Source of the DNA: Spartobacteria bacterium
GTDB taxonomy: Bacteria; Verrucomicrobiota; Verrucomicrobiia; Chthoniobacterales; Chthoniobacteraceae
Direction: 5' to 3'
Length of the DNA stretch: 64,000 nt
Assembly: GCA_021324825.1 (NCBI GenBank)
Contig: JAJPII010000020.1
Span: 30,665 to 94,664 of the forward strand
Part shown: in pieces, positions 1-7,205 of the stretch
Numbering within the stretch: position 1 is the first letter of the stretch
Layout of the letters: every line of letters starts with the position of its first letter
Made by a program: the position numbers and the translations under genes
The notes under the pieces: generated by a model
The model's database searches: none
What the model saw: only the letters and a program-made list of their open reading frames with translations
Told to the model about the DNA's origin: nothing

Positions 1-2
1 CC

Positions 3-77
3 ATGCTGGGCCGCGTGACGGTCGGGATCGCCACCGCTCTGATGTTCCTGGCGGCGGTGGGGATGTTTATTTTTTGA
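3..77 (+). CDS. C-terminal end of a membrane protein (partial)
   Basis: Only the last 24 codons are inside the window. They encode an almost wholly hydrophobic stretch (GRVTVGIATALMFLAAVGMF) followed by a short tail and TGA, which looks like the final transmembrane helix of an integral membrane protein. The start lies upstream of the window; the ATG at position 3 is just the first in-frame methionine visible. The family cannot be identified from this fragment. The next gene is on the opposite strand and converges, leaving 8 bases between the two stops. Confidence 0.5.
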   Translation: MLGRVTVGIATALMFLAAVGMFIF

Positions 78-85
78 GAAGCCCC

Positions 86-523
86 TTACTCTTCGGCCTC
101 CTCCACCGCCTCGGCGCGCGAGAAGGTGTGGTAGAAGAGCCTGCCAAGGTCGAAGACATCCCCGAGAACGGCCAGCAGGACGAACGCCGCGCTGCAATAC
201 CGCAGGAGGAAAAGATTCAGGTCCGAAAGCTCCCGGGGCGGGTAAGTCCAAAGCGCCGCGACGAACACCGCGCAAGCCGCGGCGTTCAGAAAAAGCTCCA
301 GCAGCGAAAAGGGAAGGGCCTGGGAACGAAACGCCCCCAGGAGCGGGCGGTACTCCTCGAAGAGCGCCTGCAAGTGGTCGCTCATCACCTTGCGGGGCAG
401 CAGTCTTTCCAGCCGCACGGTGAACGCCGCCCTGGCTTGCGTGGCGACATAGCGAAAGATACCCGAAGCGGCGAGGAGCAGGACAAAGCTGACGTTCATG
501 AAATAGTTGATCGACAATGGCAT
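86..523 (-). CDS. Hypothetical multi-pass membrane protein
   Basis: A protein of about 145 residues with three hydrophobic segments: residues about 9-25, about 67-90 and about 106-125, the last containing LLRYCSAAFVLLAVLGDVFD. I do not recognise a family. The ATG at 523 is chosen over the TTG at 541 because it gives a compact N-terminus running straight into the first membrane helix. It lies downstream of the CAP-domain gene on the same strand (stop at 557), so the two may be co-transcribed. No catalytic motif is visible, and the acidic C-terminus (EAVEEAEE) is probably soluble. Confidence 0.6.
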   Translation of the reverse strand: MPLSINYFMNVSFVLLLAASGIFRYVATQARAAFTVRLERLLPRKVMSDHLQALFEEYRPLLGAFRSQALPFSLLELFLNAAACAVFVAALWTYPPRELSDLNLFLLRYCSAAFVLLAVLGDVFDLGRLFYHTFSRAEAVEEAEE

Positions 524-556
524 AGGTTGGGAGGTTTCCAAATGAAATCCGCGACT

Positions 557-1198
557 TTACAATCTTTCCAATCCCTTGTGCGTCCAGGCCGCCGCCAGGG
601 TGCGCCTCCCGTCGCCAGCCGGGGCGTTTTCCACGAAGCCGCCCGCGAAGTCGATGACGCACATCCGGCCGAAGCGCGCATGCGCGCCGCAGGCAATCCC
701 CGCCACGCCAAAGGAACGGTTAAAAATATTCTTGCGATGTCCCCGCCCGCGCACCCCGTCATCCACGATCAAGGTTGCGACGATCCGCTGCGCGTCGGAA
801 TATCCATAGGAGATATTCTCGCCCGCAGCCCCCGTCCACTTGCCCACCCCCGCCATCCTGTCCCACGGCGAGCTATGGTCGCTCCCCTTATGCCCGAACG
901 TCCCCGCGCTCCCCTGGTCTTCCACGTGCCGCATCGCGCCGGAAGCCATCGCTTCCGAGAAAGAGAGCGGCTGCAAGGGAGAGGCGCGCCTGAGAAACGC
1001 TATAGCTTCATCCAGCGAACGGCCGCCCTCGCGCAACCGGACGCCTTCCATGCATCTGGCCAGCGTCTCGGCGTAGCGCGCGGGCGAAACCCGGGCGAGA
1101 TTGATCTGTTCCAGCACGGCGGCGGCATTCCCATCCGCGGCCAGAAGGGGCAGATTCATTGAAACCAGGCTTACCAGGATATAAAATAAAGCTTTCAT
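557..1198 (-). CDS. Secreted CAP/SCP-domain protein
   Basis: Encodes about 213 residues with an N-terminal signal peptide (MKALFYILVSLVSMNLPLLA). It carries hallmarks of the CAP superfamily (cysteine-rich secretory proteins, antigen 5, PR-1): an early helix of the form VLEQINLARVSPARYAE, the GENISYGY signature and an HRKNIFNRSF motif. Bacterial CAP proteins are secreted and their biochemical role is mostly unknown. An in-frame ATG at 1216 is possible, but the signal peptide fits a start at 1198. The open frame continues upstream to 2002, but that part is antisense to the metallo-hydrolase gene. The start codon sits in the left arm of a perfect AT-rich inverted repeat. Confidence 0.82.
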   Translation of the reverse strand: MKALFYILVSLVSMNLPLLAADGNAAAVLEQINLARVSPARYAETLARCMEGVRLREGGRSLDEAIAFLRRASPLQPLSFSEAMASGAMRHVEDQGSAGTFGHKGSDHSSPWDRMAGVGKWTGAAGENISYGYSDAQRIVATLIVDDGVRGRGHRKNIFNRSFGVAGIACGAHARFGRMCVIDFAGGFVENAPAGDGRRTLAAAWTHKGLERL

Positions 1199-1243
1199 AA
1201 TAATTATAGAAAGCATGGTTAATGCCACAGTTATAATTATTAT
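1197..1243. promoter_or_regulatory. AT-rich 12-bp inverted repeat between divergent genes
   Basis: The arms ATAATAATTATA (1197-1208) and TATAATTATTAT (1232-1243) are perfect reverse complements separated by 23 bases, in an otherwise very GC-rich window. The right arm contains a consensus-like TATAAT (1232-1237) suitably placed as a -10 box for the plus-strand hydrolase starting at 1259. The left arm overlaps the CAP gene start codon. It could be an operator or overlapping divergent promoters. No repressor gene is adjacent, so a role is inferred only from symmetry and position. Confidence 0.5.
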
Positions 1244-1258
1244 GATTTTCACGTCCCG

Positions 1259-2131
1259 ATGAGCCGTCTCCGCTTCTTCGCGACGATGGCCAAAGACCTC
1301 GCCCGTCCCGTCCTCCCGGCGCCCCGTCATCCCCATCCCGGAACCTGGCGGCCCGAAGCCGTGACAGCCGCCTGGCTGGGGCACGCCACGGTGCTCGTGA
1401 ATTTTCTGGGCGTCACGATCCTGACCGATCCCGTCCTGTTCACCCGGTGCGGCATCGGCATCGGCCCCTTCGTCATCGGCCCCAAACGGCACGTCGCCTG
1501 CGCGTTGGAACCGGAGGAACTGCCGCCAATCGACCTCGTACTCCTCTCCCATGCGCACATGGATCATATCGATCTCCGCTCCCTGCGCCGCCTCTCCCGC
1601 GACGCCGTCGTCGTCACGGCGCGAGACACCGCCGATATTTTCCGGAACATCCCCTTCCGCGAAGTCGTCGAACTGGACTGGAACCAAACCCGGGAAATCA
1701 AGACGCCGCGGGGAAGCGTGACCGTGACGGCATTTAAAGTGCGCCATTGGGGCGCGCGAATGCGGCACGACGACCACCGGCAATACAACGCCTACGTCGT
1801 GGAACGGGGCGGGCGGCGCATCTGCCACCTGGGGGATACGGCGCGCACGGACGCCCGCGCGCTCGGGTCGCGCGGCCCCATCGATCTGCTCTTCGCGCCC
1901 ATCGGCGCGTATAACCCGTGGATCAACTCCCATTCCACCCCGGAGGAAGCCGTCGCGATGGCAAATGAAGCCCGCGCCCGTTACATTATTCCGATCCACC
2001 ACCGGACTTTTAAACTGAGTTGGGAGCCGATGGAGGAGCCCATGGCCCGCTTTCGCGCCGCGCTCCAGGCCGAGCCTTGGCGGATAGCCCTCGCGGAGAT
2101 CGGCGAGACGTTCGTCCTGCCCGACTCGTAG
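1259..2131 (+). CDS. Metallo-beta-lactamase-fold hydrolase (UlaG/NAPE-PLD-like)
   Basis: 290 residues with the MBL metal-binding motif HAHMDHID near residue 98. Further metal ligands are expected at His163 (VRHWG), Asp193 (HLGDTA) and the late IPIHH. The overall pattern (AAWLGHATVLVN near the start, TDPVLF, then PEEAVAMANEARARYIIPIHH) is that of the UlaG/NAPE-PLD-like branch of MBL hydrolases that act on phosphodiester or lactone substrates. The substrate cannot be read from sequence. There is no signal peptide, so it is probably cytoplasmic. It starts at ATG with no Shine-Dalgarno sequence, downstream of the AT-rich inverted repeat. Confidence 0.85.
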   Translation: MSRLRFFATMAKDLARPVLPAPRHPHPGTWRPEAVTAAWLGHATVLVNFLGVTILTDPVLFTRCGIGIGPFVIGPKRHVACALEPEELPPIDLVLLSHAHMDHIDLRSLRRLSRDAVVVTARDTADIFRNIPFREVVELDWNQTREIKTPRGSVTVTAFKVRHWGARMRHDDHRQYNAYVVERGGRRICHLGDTARTDARALGSRGPIDLLFAPIGAYNPWINSHSTPEEAVAMANEARARYIIPIHHRTFKLSWEPMEEPMARFRAALQAEPWRIALAEIGETFVLPDS

Positions 2132-2134
2132 AAC

Positions 2135-2281
2135 CTAGAGCGTGTCATGCACTTTTTCCCGCCCTTGGTTGCCTAAAGACTGGAACGGCCTGGCGCTTTG
2201 GCGTTGCCTCCCGCTCCCAGGAGGCTGGCCCAGCCGCCTCTACAACGACAAACGACAATGACAACGACGCCGCTCAGGGCG
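2135..2281 (+). repeat. Dispersed intergenic repeat, copy A (longest)
   Basis: Fills the gap between the MBL hydrolase and the receiver gene. It contains all four modules of the repeat family: a segment with GTCATGCA and CTTGGTTGCCT (about 2144-2175), a segment starting GGCGCTTTGG (2192-2229), the near-palindromic core GAGGCTGGCCCAGCCGCCTC (2221-2240) followed by TACA, and a terminal GACGCCGCTCAGGGCG (about 2266-2281). Related sequence occurs at 21711-21764, 29379-29470 and 46772-46797. It has no coding frame of its own. The core could form a hairpin and may also terminate the convergent genes. Confidence 0.7.
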
Positions 2282-2283
2282 CT

Positions 2284-2661
2284 TCAGTGCTTGAGCCGGT
2301 CTTCGATGCAGTTCATCAAACCCTGCGCGCTGACCGGCTTGGCCACAAAAAACGAGCCGCCGATGACTCCTCCATGCTCGGGCACTTCGTTTTTCCGCAC
2401 CGTGGCGGTTACGAAGACTACGGGTATGTGCTTCAACGCCGGGTCGGATTGAAGCATGGAAAAGACATCTCCGCCGTCGATCTGGGGCATGACGACATCC
2501 AGCAGGATGACATCCGGCTGGAACTGGCGCGCGGTTTGGAGGGCCATCAAGGGATTGCTCTGTTCCCGAACCTCGTATTTCTTCGAGGCTTCCAAAGTCA
2601 ACTTCACTACCTTTGTAAAACCCGCCTCATCATCCACGATCAATACCTTGCGCTTGTTCAT
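2284..2661 (-). CDS. Single-domain response regulator (CheY-like receiver)
   Basis: About 125 residues made of one receiver domain: an acidic pair in VLIVDDEAGF, phospho-acceptor Asp in ILLDVVMPQIDG, conserved Thr in FVTATV and Lys in VAKPV. There is no output domain, so it must act by protein-protein contact or in a phosphorelay. The ATG at 2661 is preferred over 2694 because it is preceded by GGGAAGG and begins directly before the first beta strand. No histidine kinase gene is present nearby, making this an orphan receiver. Its 3' end abuts repeat copy A. Confidence 0.88.
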   Translation of the reverse strand: MNKRKVLIVDDEAGFTKVVKLTLEASKKYEVREQSNPLMALQTARQFQPDVILLDVVMPQIDGGDVFSMLQSDPALKHIPVVFVTATVRKNEVPEHGGVIGGSFFVAKPVSAQGLMNCIEDRLKH

Positions 2662-2727
2662 AGACCTTCCCTCAGTTTCCGAATCTAATCGCACCCAGTG
2701 CGCCCAAACAAGATAAATGACGCCTCG

Positions 2728-3528
2728 TCACAAATGAAACTTGGGACACTGCGCCAGGAACCGCTTCGGGTTTTCAAATAGGAGCCGGTCGATCACTTCC
2801 GGGGAATGACCGCGCTTGCGCATCTCCAGAGCCGTCCTGGGCACGGCAAGCGGGTCGCTGCGGCCCCAGTCGCAAGCGCTGTTCAGCCACACCCTCTCCT
2901 GGCCGTGGACTTCGAGCATGTCGATGGCGCGAGCGGGCGTGCATTTCGACTCCGGGTAAAGCGTGATGCCCGCCCAGAACCCCGCTTCCAGGATGAGCGG
3001 GAGGGTGTGTTCCTCCGCGTGGTCGATGATCACGCGCCCCGGGTCGAGGCGGCCATCCGCGGCTAACAAATCAAGGATGAGCCGCGTCCCCTTGAATTTA
3101 TCTTCCAGGTGCGGCGTGTGGACGAGGATGAGCTGTCCGTGCCGCGCCGCCAGGTCAACGTGTTTCTCCAACACCGCCATCTCATTGCGCGTATTCTTGT
3201 TCAGCCCGATCTCTCCGATGCCCAGAACATTGGACTCCTCCAGGAATTCCGGGATCATCGCCAGCACTTCGTCCGCCAGTTTCATGTCCTCGGCCTCCTT
3301 CGGGTTGATGCAAAGCCACGCATAGTGCGGCAGCCCGAATTTCGCGGCCCGCTTCGGCTCGTAATCGGTCAATTGCCGGAAGTAATCGTGAAACCCCTGC
3401 GCGCCGCCCCGGTCGAAGCCGGCCCAAAACGCCGGTTCACACACCGCCTGGCAGCCCGCGGTGGCCATTGCGGCGTAGTCGTCGGTCACGCGGCTGACCA
3501 TGTGGGCGTGCGGCTCTATGTAACGCAT
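2728..3528 (-). CDS. TatD-family metal-dependent hydrolase, EboB type
   Basis: 266 residues, a TIM-barrel amidohydrolase of the TatD superfamily. Visible features are the HAH metal motif at the start ([14 protein letters not shown]), the phrase [25 protein letters not shown] and IIDHAEEHT, which together resemble EboB proteins of ebo gene clusters (involved in export or maturation of algal and cyanobacterial metabolites) rather than canonical TatD nucleases. The ATG directly follows the TAA of the small upstream gene, so the two are translationally coupled. No other ebo genes (UbiA-like eboC, sugar-phosphate-like eboD/E) are in the window. Exact substrate unknown. Confidence 0.8.
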   Translation of the reverse strand: MRYIEPHAHMVSRVTDDYAAMATAGCQAVCEPAFWAGFDRGGAQGFHDYFRQLTDYEPKRAAKFGLPHYAWLCINPKEAEDMKLADEVLAMIPEFLEESNVLGIGEIGLNKNTRNEMAVLEKHVDLAARHGQLILVHTPHLEDKFKGTRLILDLLAADGRLDPGRVIIDHAEEHTLPLILEAGFWAGITLYPESKCTPARAIDMLEVHGQERVWLNSACDWGRSDPLAVPRTALEMRKRGHSPEVIDRLLFENPKRFLAQCPKFHL

Positions 3529-3780
3529 TTAAGACGCCCCGCACGCCGGGCCGCCGGGAGCTTTGGCGAGTTCCGTGCTCAGGTCGCTGAATGCCAGGAG
3601 GATGCGCTTCGCTCTTTCCGGTTGCGCGGAGAGCAGTTCTTCGCAAGCCCGGCGGAATGCCGCGGCGCGGAAATCCTCCTCTCCATCCGCCCGCTCCAGC
3701 CTGTCCAGGAATGCGGCGAGGTCGATGAGTTTGGAACGCGCCTCAAGGAAGTAGTGATCGAGAACCTGGTCGCGCCGCAT
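3529..3780 (-). CDS. Small conserved partner of the TatD-like hydrolase
   Basis: 83 residues, starting MRRDQVLDHYFLEARSKLID and ending PGGPACGAS. It is predicted helical and soluble, with no known motif. Its stop codon touches the start codon of the hydrolase, implying co-translation. A helical protein (EboA) commonly sits beside EboB in ebo clusters, but this one is much shorter, and I cannot show homology. It could be a reduced EboA-like protein or an unrelated conserved subunit. The stop of the upstream restriction-enzyme remnant is only 5 bases before its start. Confidence 0.6.
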   Translation of the reverse strand: MRRDQVLDHYFLEARSKLIDLAAFLDRLERADGEEDFRAAAFRRACEELLSAQPERAKRILLAFSDLSTELAKAPGGPACGAS

Positions 3781-3785
3781 GGTTC

Positions 3786-4526
3786 TTAAATAACGTGCCT
3801 ATCGCGTCCAAGCGAAGGCTGGTTCGTGCGGGCGGGGTGTTCCTCGAAGGTCATCGGTTTCGGGGAAAGCTCCGGAATGTCAAACACCGGCAGATTGAGA
3901 ACCGTAAAAAAGACTTCGTTTATTTCGCGATACCGGGTTTTGGTTATCGCGCCTTCCACATCCGCGAGTTTCAGCGCCCGATCTTTCACTTCCACGGCCA
4001 TGACAATGGTCCCGTCCTGATTTACACATTCCAAGTCAGCCGCCTGCCCGGACGCTTCATCGCTCGCATTAATGCGGCCGCGGTTATCCCGTTCGTACAA
4101 ACCAAAATGAGCGCCTGCCGCCTCAAACAGCGCGCCAGCCAATGCGAGGGCGCGATCTCCGCCGGATTTTTCACCAAGAAAACTTCGCGCGGCATCAAGT
4201 GCGCTCTTAAGACTGACGCGGGGCGGAACAGGATAAGCAAAACGCAATTGCTGCTGCCGCCGATGGATTTCAAGGATCACTTGCCGCATCACGTTTGCGG
4301 TGAAAACAGGCTCGTCGCGCTTCTCCACGGCTTCCAATACGTCGATGAGTCCTTCCCATCCCGCGGGATCTCGCTTGGCGGCGTCTCCGCGCGTCATGTA
4401 TGGGATACGCATCGCGTTGCCCACATAAGGGTCGCCCGACGTTCCCAGCACATTTTCCTGCCGCGAAATGAATGGGGCTATCACTTTTGAACCAAGGCTC
4501 CGCGCATCCCAGGCGCATCCCCGCGA
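3786..4526 (-). pseudogene. SacI-like restriction endonuclease, N-terminally truncated
   Basis: An open frame of about 246 codons with no good start; the first usable initiator is GTG at 4484, giving 232 residues. The sequence resembles the C-terminal two thirds of SacI-family type II endonucleases: DARSLGSKVIAPF (upstream of the GTG), NVLGTSGDPYVGNAMRIP, FGLYERDNRGRINASDEASG and the nuclease-like IVMAVEVKDRALKL. That the conserved DARSL motif lies before any start codon indicates loss of the N-terminus. Base composition is visibly less GC-rich than the neighbours, consistent with horizontal acquisition. Family assignment rests on recalled motifs, so it is moderately secure. Confidence 0.6.
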
Positions 4527-4535
4527 TCATCGCGC

Positions 4536-4697
4536 CTATTTTTTACCACCGTAGTATCCGAATGCTATCATCTTTTCGCGCCGCTTCGTCGCGCGGCCCA
4601 TTAGCCGGCGGCGATTCAATTCATACTTTACCGGGCGCAGTGTGTGATTTGCAGTCGCTCCGTTTGCTCGGATAGATTCAGGCGAGGAACCAGCCAT
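4536..4697 (-). pseudogene. Possible N-terminal fragment of a D12-class adenine methyltransferase
   Basis: A short frame of 53 codons ends with MIAFGYYGGKK and a TAG stop. FxYYGGK is the characteristic N-terminal SAM-binding motif of D12-class (Dam-like) N6-adenine DNA methyltransferases. Immediately after the stop comes the headless SacI-like endonuclease frame on the same strand. The simplest reading is a methyltransferase-endonuclease pair collapsed by one deletion. The evidence is one short motif in the right context, so it is tentative. The rest of the 4700-4786 gap holds nothing recognisable. Confidence 0.35.
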
Positions 4698-4786
4698 GCC
4701 AAAGCATTACTCGAAAAATTCTCTTTGAACAATGACAGATCGCGCTATCGGTTCATGGAAAACCTTTGGCCGGATGCGCGCGGCGG

Positions 4787-5911
4787 TTAAGCGTCGGAGA
4801 AGAGCGCCAGCGAGACGGTGTAGGCGTGGACGAAGTTCGTCCCGCCGACCGGGCCGATCTCGCCGTTGCAGAAAAACCCGGCGGCGGGCATCGAGCCAAA
4901 TTGCCCCGCGAACGCCTCGGCGTCGTGGTTCGGCGCGTCGAAAAGGCTCAGGCCGCGCCCGGTGCAGGAGAACATCAGCGCGGCGAACGGCCTCCGGGCC
5001 TCGCCGCGCAACGCAAGGAGGCGTTCGCGCAAATCCCGGGCGGCGCTCTGCCGGTCGCGCAACTGGTATTGCAAAGTCTGCCCGACGCGCGGATATGCGG
5101 CGATCGTCACCGCGCCGCTCTCCGCATCCGCGCCGAGGATGTTGCGGATGAGGAAGTCGCCCCGCTTGAAGTCGTCCAGGTATTCGGAGGTGGCGAGGCC
5201 CGCGAAAAGGTTCCCTTGCGCGCGGCGTTTTTCTTCGTCGGAAAGCGATTCGAACGCGGAGGCGAGCACCTCGTAGGCGGGCTTGCCGCCGAGCGCCAGC
5301 AGGGTGTTCTTCGCCGCGCCGGTCACGGCGAACGGATGCCCTATGGGCGTGCACCCCTGGCTGACGAGCGGACGGATGCGCACCCCGCCCTTGAACCCGA
5401 GCGCCACCGAGCCGTCGTCGATCAACTCCCGGTCGCGAAATACGAAGACGTCGCCGCCGCTGCCCAGGCCTCCCACGGTTGGGATATTCGTATACGCCTT
5501 GTTCCACTCGGCCAGCCAGCGTTCCACCGGGAAGTTGACCGGGTTCGCGAGGAGCATCCAGGCGTCGACGTCCCAGGCTTTCCGGTCGGTTTGCTCGTCG
5601 CGAAAAACGAAGGGCGTTACGGTCGTTTCCGGCAGGTGGAGAAAGAAGATCGAGAATCCCTGCGAATGCTCCGCCTCCTGGCTGGCGCCGATGAGGCCCG
5701 AGGCGCTGCAACCCACGACGAGCGGAACGTGGCCGTGAACCTGAACGACCTCGACAAACTCCGGGATGAACGGACGGAAATCCGCCGAGACAAACGCAAA
5801 AGCGCAGGTGACGGCGCCTCCGACTTCCGCGAGGCATTCGCGCGCGGCGTTGCCCGCCGACTCCTCGGAATACGGGCCAAGGACGAGACGGGACGCCGCG
5901 GAATTTGCCAT
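4787..5911 (-). CDS. FIST-domain sensory protein
   Basis: About 374 residues with the FIST N and FIST C domain pattern: VVGCSASGLIGASQE near the front, GGLGSGGDVFVF in the middle, GCTPIGHPFAVT, LFAGLATSEY, GDFLIRNILGADAESGAV, and the C-terminal FSCTGRGLSLF and GFFCNGEIGPVGG. FIST proteins are thought to sense small ligands such as amino acids and are often tied to signal transduction. The ATG at 5911 is preferred to the upstream 5938. There is no membrane segment. The neighbouring glycosyltransferase-receiver fusion lies upstream on the same strand, so a signalling link is possible but unproven. Confidence 0.85.
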   Translation of the reverse strand: MANSAASRLVLGPYSEESAGNAARECLAEVGGAVTCAFAFVSADFRPFIPEFVEVVQVHGHVPLVVGCSASGLIGASQEAEHSQGFSIFFLHLPETTVTPFVFRDEQTDRKAWDVDAWMLLANPVNFPVERWLAEWNKAYTNIPTVGGLGSGGDVFVFRDRELIDDGSVALGFKGGVRIRPLVSQGCTPIGHPFAVTGAAKNTLLALGGKPAYEVLASAFESLSDEEKRRAQGNLFAGLATSEYLDDFKRGDFLIRNILGADAESGAVTIAAYPRVGQTLQYQLRDRQSAARDLRERLLALRGEARRPFAALMFSCTGRGLSLFDAPNHDAEAFAGQFGSMPAAGFFCNGEIGPVGGTNFVHAYTVSLALFSDA

Positions 5912-5995
5912 GGGTGTAATGTAGCTATCCCGCCCCATTCCGTAAAGTCGGTGCGGAACGGCGCATACGGGAAGCTATTCAAGGGGCGGCCAAAT

Positions 5996-7096
5996 CTAGG
6001 CAGTCCGGATGAGTTCGCTGACGAGGCCGCGCATGCGCAACGCTTTCTGGATCGTCTGGACGAGCTGCCGCGCATCGAACGGTTTCGTGAGGTAGTCGAA
6101 AGCGCCCAGCTTCATGGCGCGCACCGCGGTTGGGATTTCATCGTTGCCGGAGACGACCACGATCGGTATATCCGCGTGGCGCCTCTTCATTTGGGCGAGG
6201 CGCTCCAGCCCGCTCTTGCCGGGCGCCGCAAGGTCGAGCAGGACGATCCCGACGCCGTCGTTGAGCTTCGCCAGCGTTTCTTCGTCATTCCCCGCCTCTT
6301 CCACGTGGAAGCCGGCTTCTTCAAGATGGCTGCGCATCAAGTCGCGTATCCCGGCTTCGTCCTCGGCGACCAATACGGTCTGGCCCTCGCCGGTCCGGTC
6401 AACGGGGAACGTTATCGGCGCAATGTTGTCCATAACCGGCGCGGAATCCCGCGGCTGCACGCCCATGAAGCCGCGCAGCAAACGCCTGGCCCAGTGTTTG
6501 CTCTGCCCGTGAACGCGGGGATGGCGCCGGATGACGATCTCCGCGGCACGGAAGCCGTTGATGCCGCCGGGCGAAGGACTCATGCGGTGCATCTGGCCGT
6601 AAAGCCGGACGTTCTTGATGACTTCCGCGCGGCAGCACTTGAAGCCGCAGCTGTGGTCATGCAACACTTTGTGCCAGGCGTCGTGGCGATTGCTCTTCGA
6701 GCCGCTGACGATGTCGTAGCCCTCGTCGAGTTTCTCCAGGAATCGCCCGATCTCCTTCGGGTCGTCCCGCAAATCGGCGTCCATCGTGAAGACGATGTCG
6801 CCGCGCGCCGCCTCGAAGCCCACGGCCAGCGCGTGGGCCTTGCCGCAGTTGCGGTGAAAGCGTATGGCGCCAACCTTTCCAGGATGCTCTTCGCTCAAGG
6901 CCCGGATAACCGCCCAGCTTCCATCGGCGCTGCCGTCGTCGATGAAAATCGCCTCGAATTGCCGGTTCAGGCCGGTCATTTGTTCGGCGATCCGCTCGAA
7001 CGTTTCGCGGACGGTTTTTTCCTCGTCCTTGAGAGGAATGACAAAGCTGATAAGATTTTTGATCAGAAGTGGATTTCCTGGGTGTGCGAACCGCAT
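5996..7096 (-). CDS. GT2 glycosyltransferase fused to a response-regulator receiver domain
   Basis: One continuous 366-codon frame. Residues about 14-220 are a family 2 glycosyltransferase of the GtrB/DPM1 type: SFVIPLKDEEKTV, IFIDDGSADGSW, FTMDADLRDDP (DxD) and a VHGQSKHWARRLLRG tail. Residues about 237-360 are a receiver domain: VLVAEDEAG, phospho-acceptor Asp in IVLLDLAAPGKSG, and Lys in LTKPFD. Compared with typical GtrB-like enzymes, roughly 15-20 residues between HKV and LHDHSCGFK appear missing, as are the C-terminal membrane helices. An internal ATG at 6433 could give a separate receiver protein of 145 residues. Start choice (7096) is by homology to the first GT2 strand. Confidence 0.72.
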   Translation of the reverse strand: MRFAHPGNPLLIKNLISFVIPLKDEEKTVRETFERIAEQMTGLNRQFEAIFIDDGSADGSWAVIRALSEEHPGKVGAIRFHRNCGKAHALAVGFEAARGDIVFTMDADLRDDPKEIGRFLEKLDEGYDIVSGSKSNRHDAWHKVLHDHSCGFKCCRAEVIKNVRLYGQMHRMSPSPGGINGFRAAEIVIRRHPRVHGQSKHWARRLLRGFMGVQPRDSAPVMDNIAPITFPVDRTGEGQTVLVAEDEAGIRDLMRSHLEEAGFHVEEAGNDEETLAKLNDGVGIVLLDLAAPGKSGLERLAQMKRRHADIPIVVVSGNDEIPTAVRAMKLGAFDYLTKPFDARQLVQTIQKALRMRGLVSELIRTA

Positions 7097-7205
7097 TAAC
7101 AGAACAGCACTTCCGGCGCCATTTTCCCCAAATGAACCGCCCTGCGCGGGTTTGTCTTGAGTTCCGCAAACGGGGGCGCAATATCCCGGGGAGATCACCT
7201 TCCCG

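Noticed and set aside
3786..4526. An intact, active restriction enzyme
   Set aside because: A conserved motif precedes the first possible start codon and no complete methyltransferase is present.
4766..7099. A 777-codon plus-strand open frame
   Set aside because: It runs antisense to the FIST and glycosyltransferase-receiver genes, has no family motifs, and its amino-acid make-up (very Arg/Asp/Gly rich) is typical of antisense frames in GC-rich DNA.
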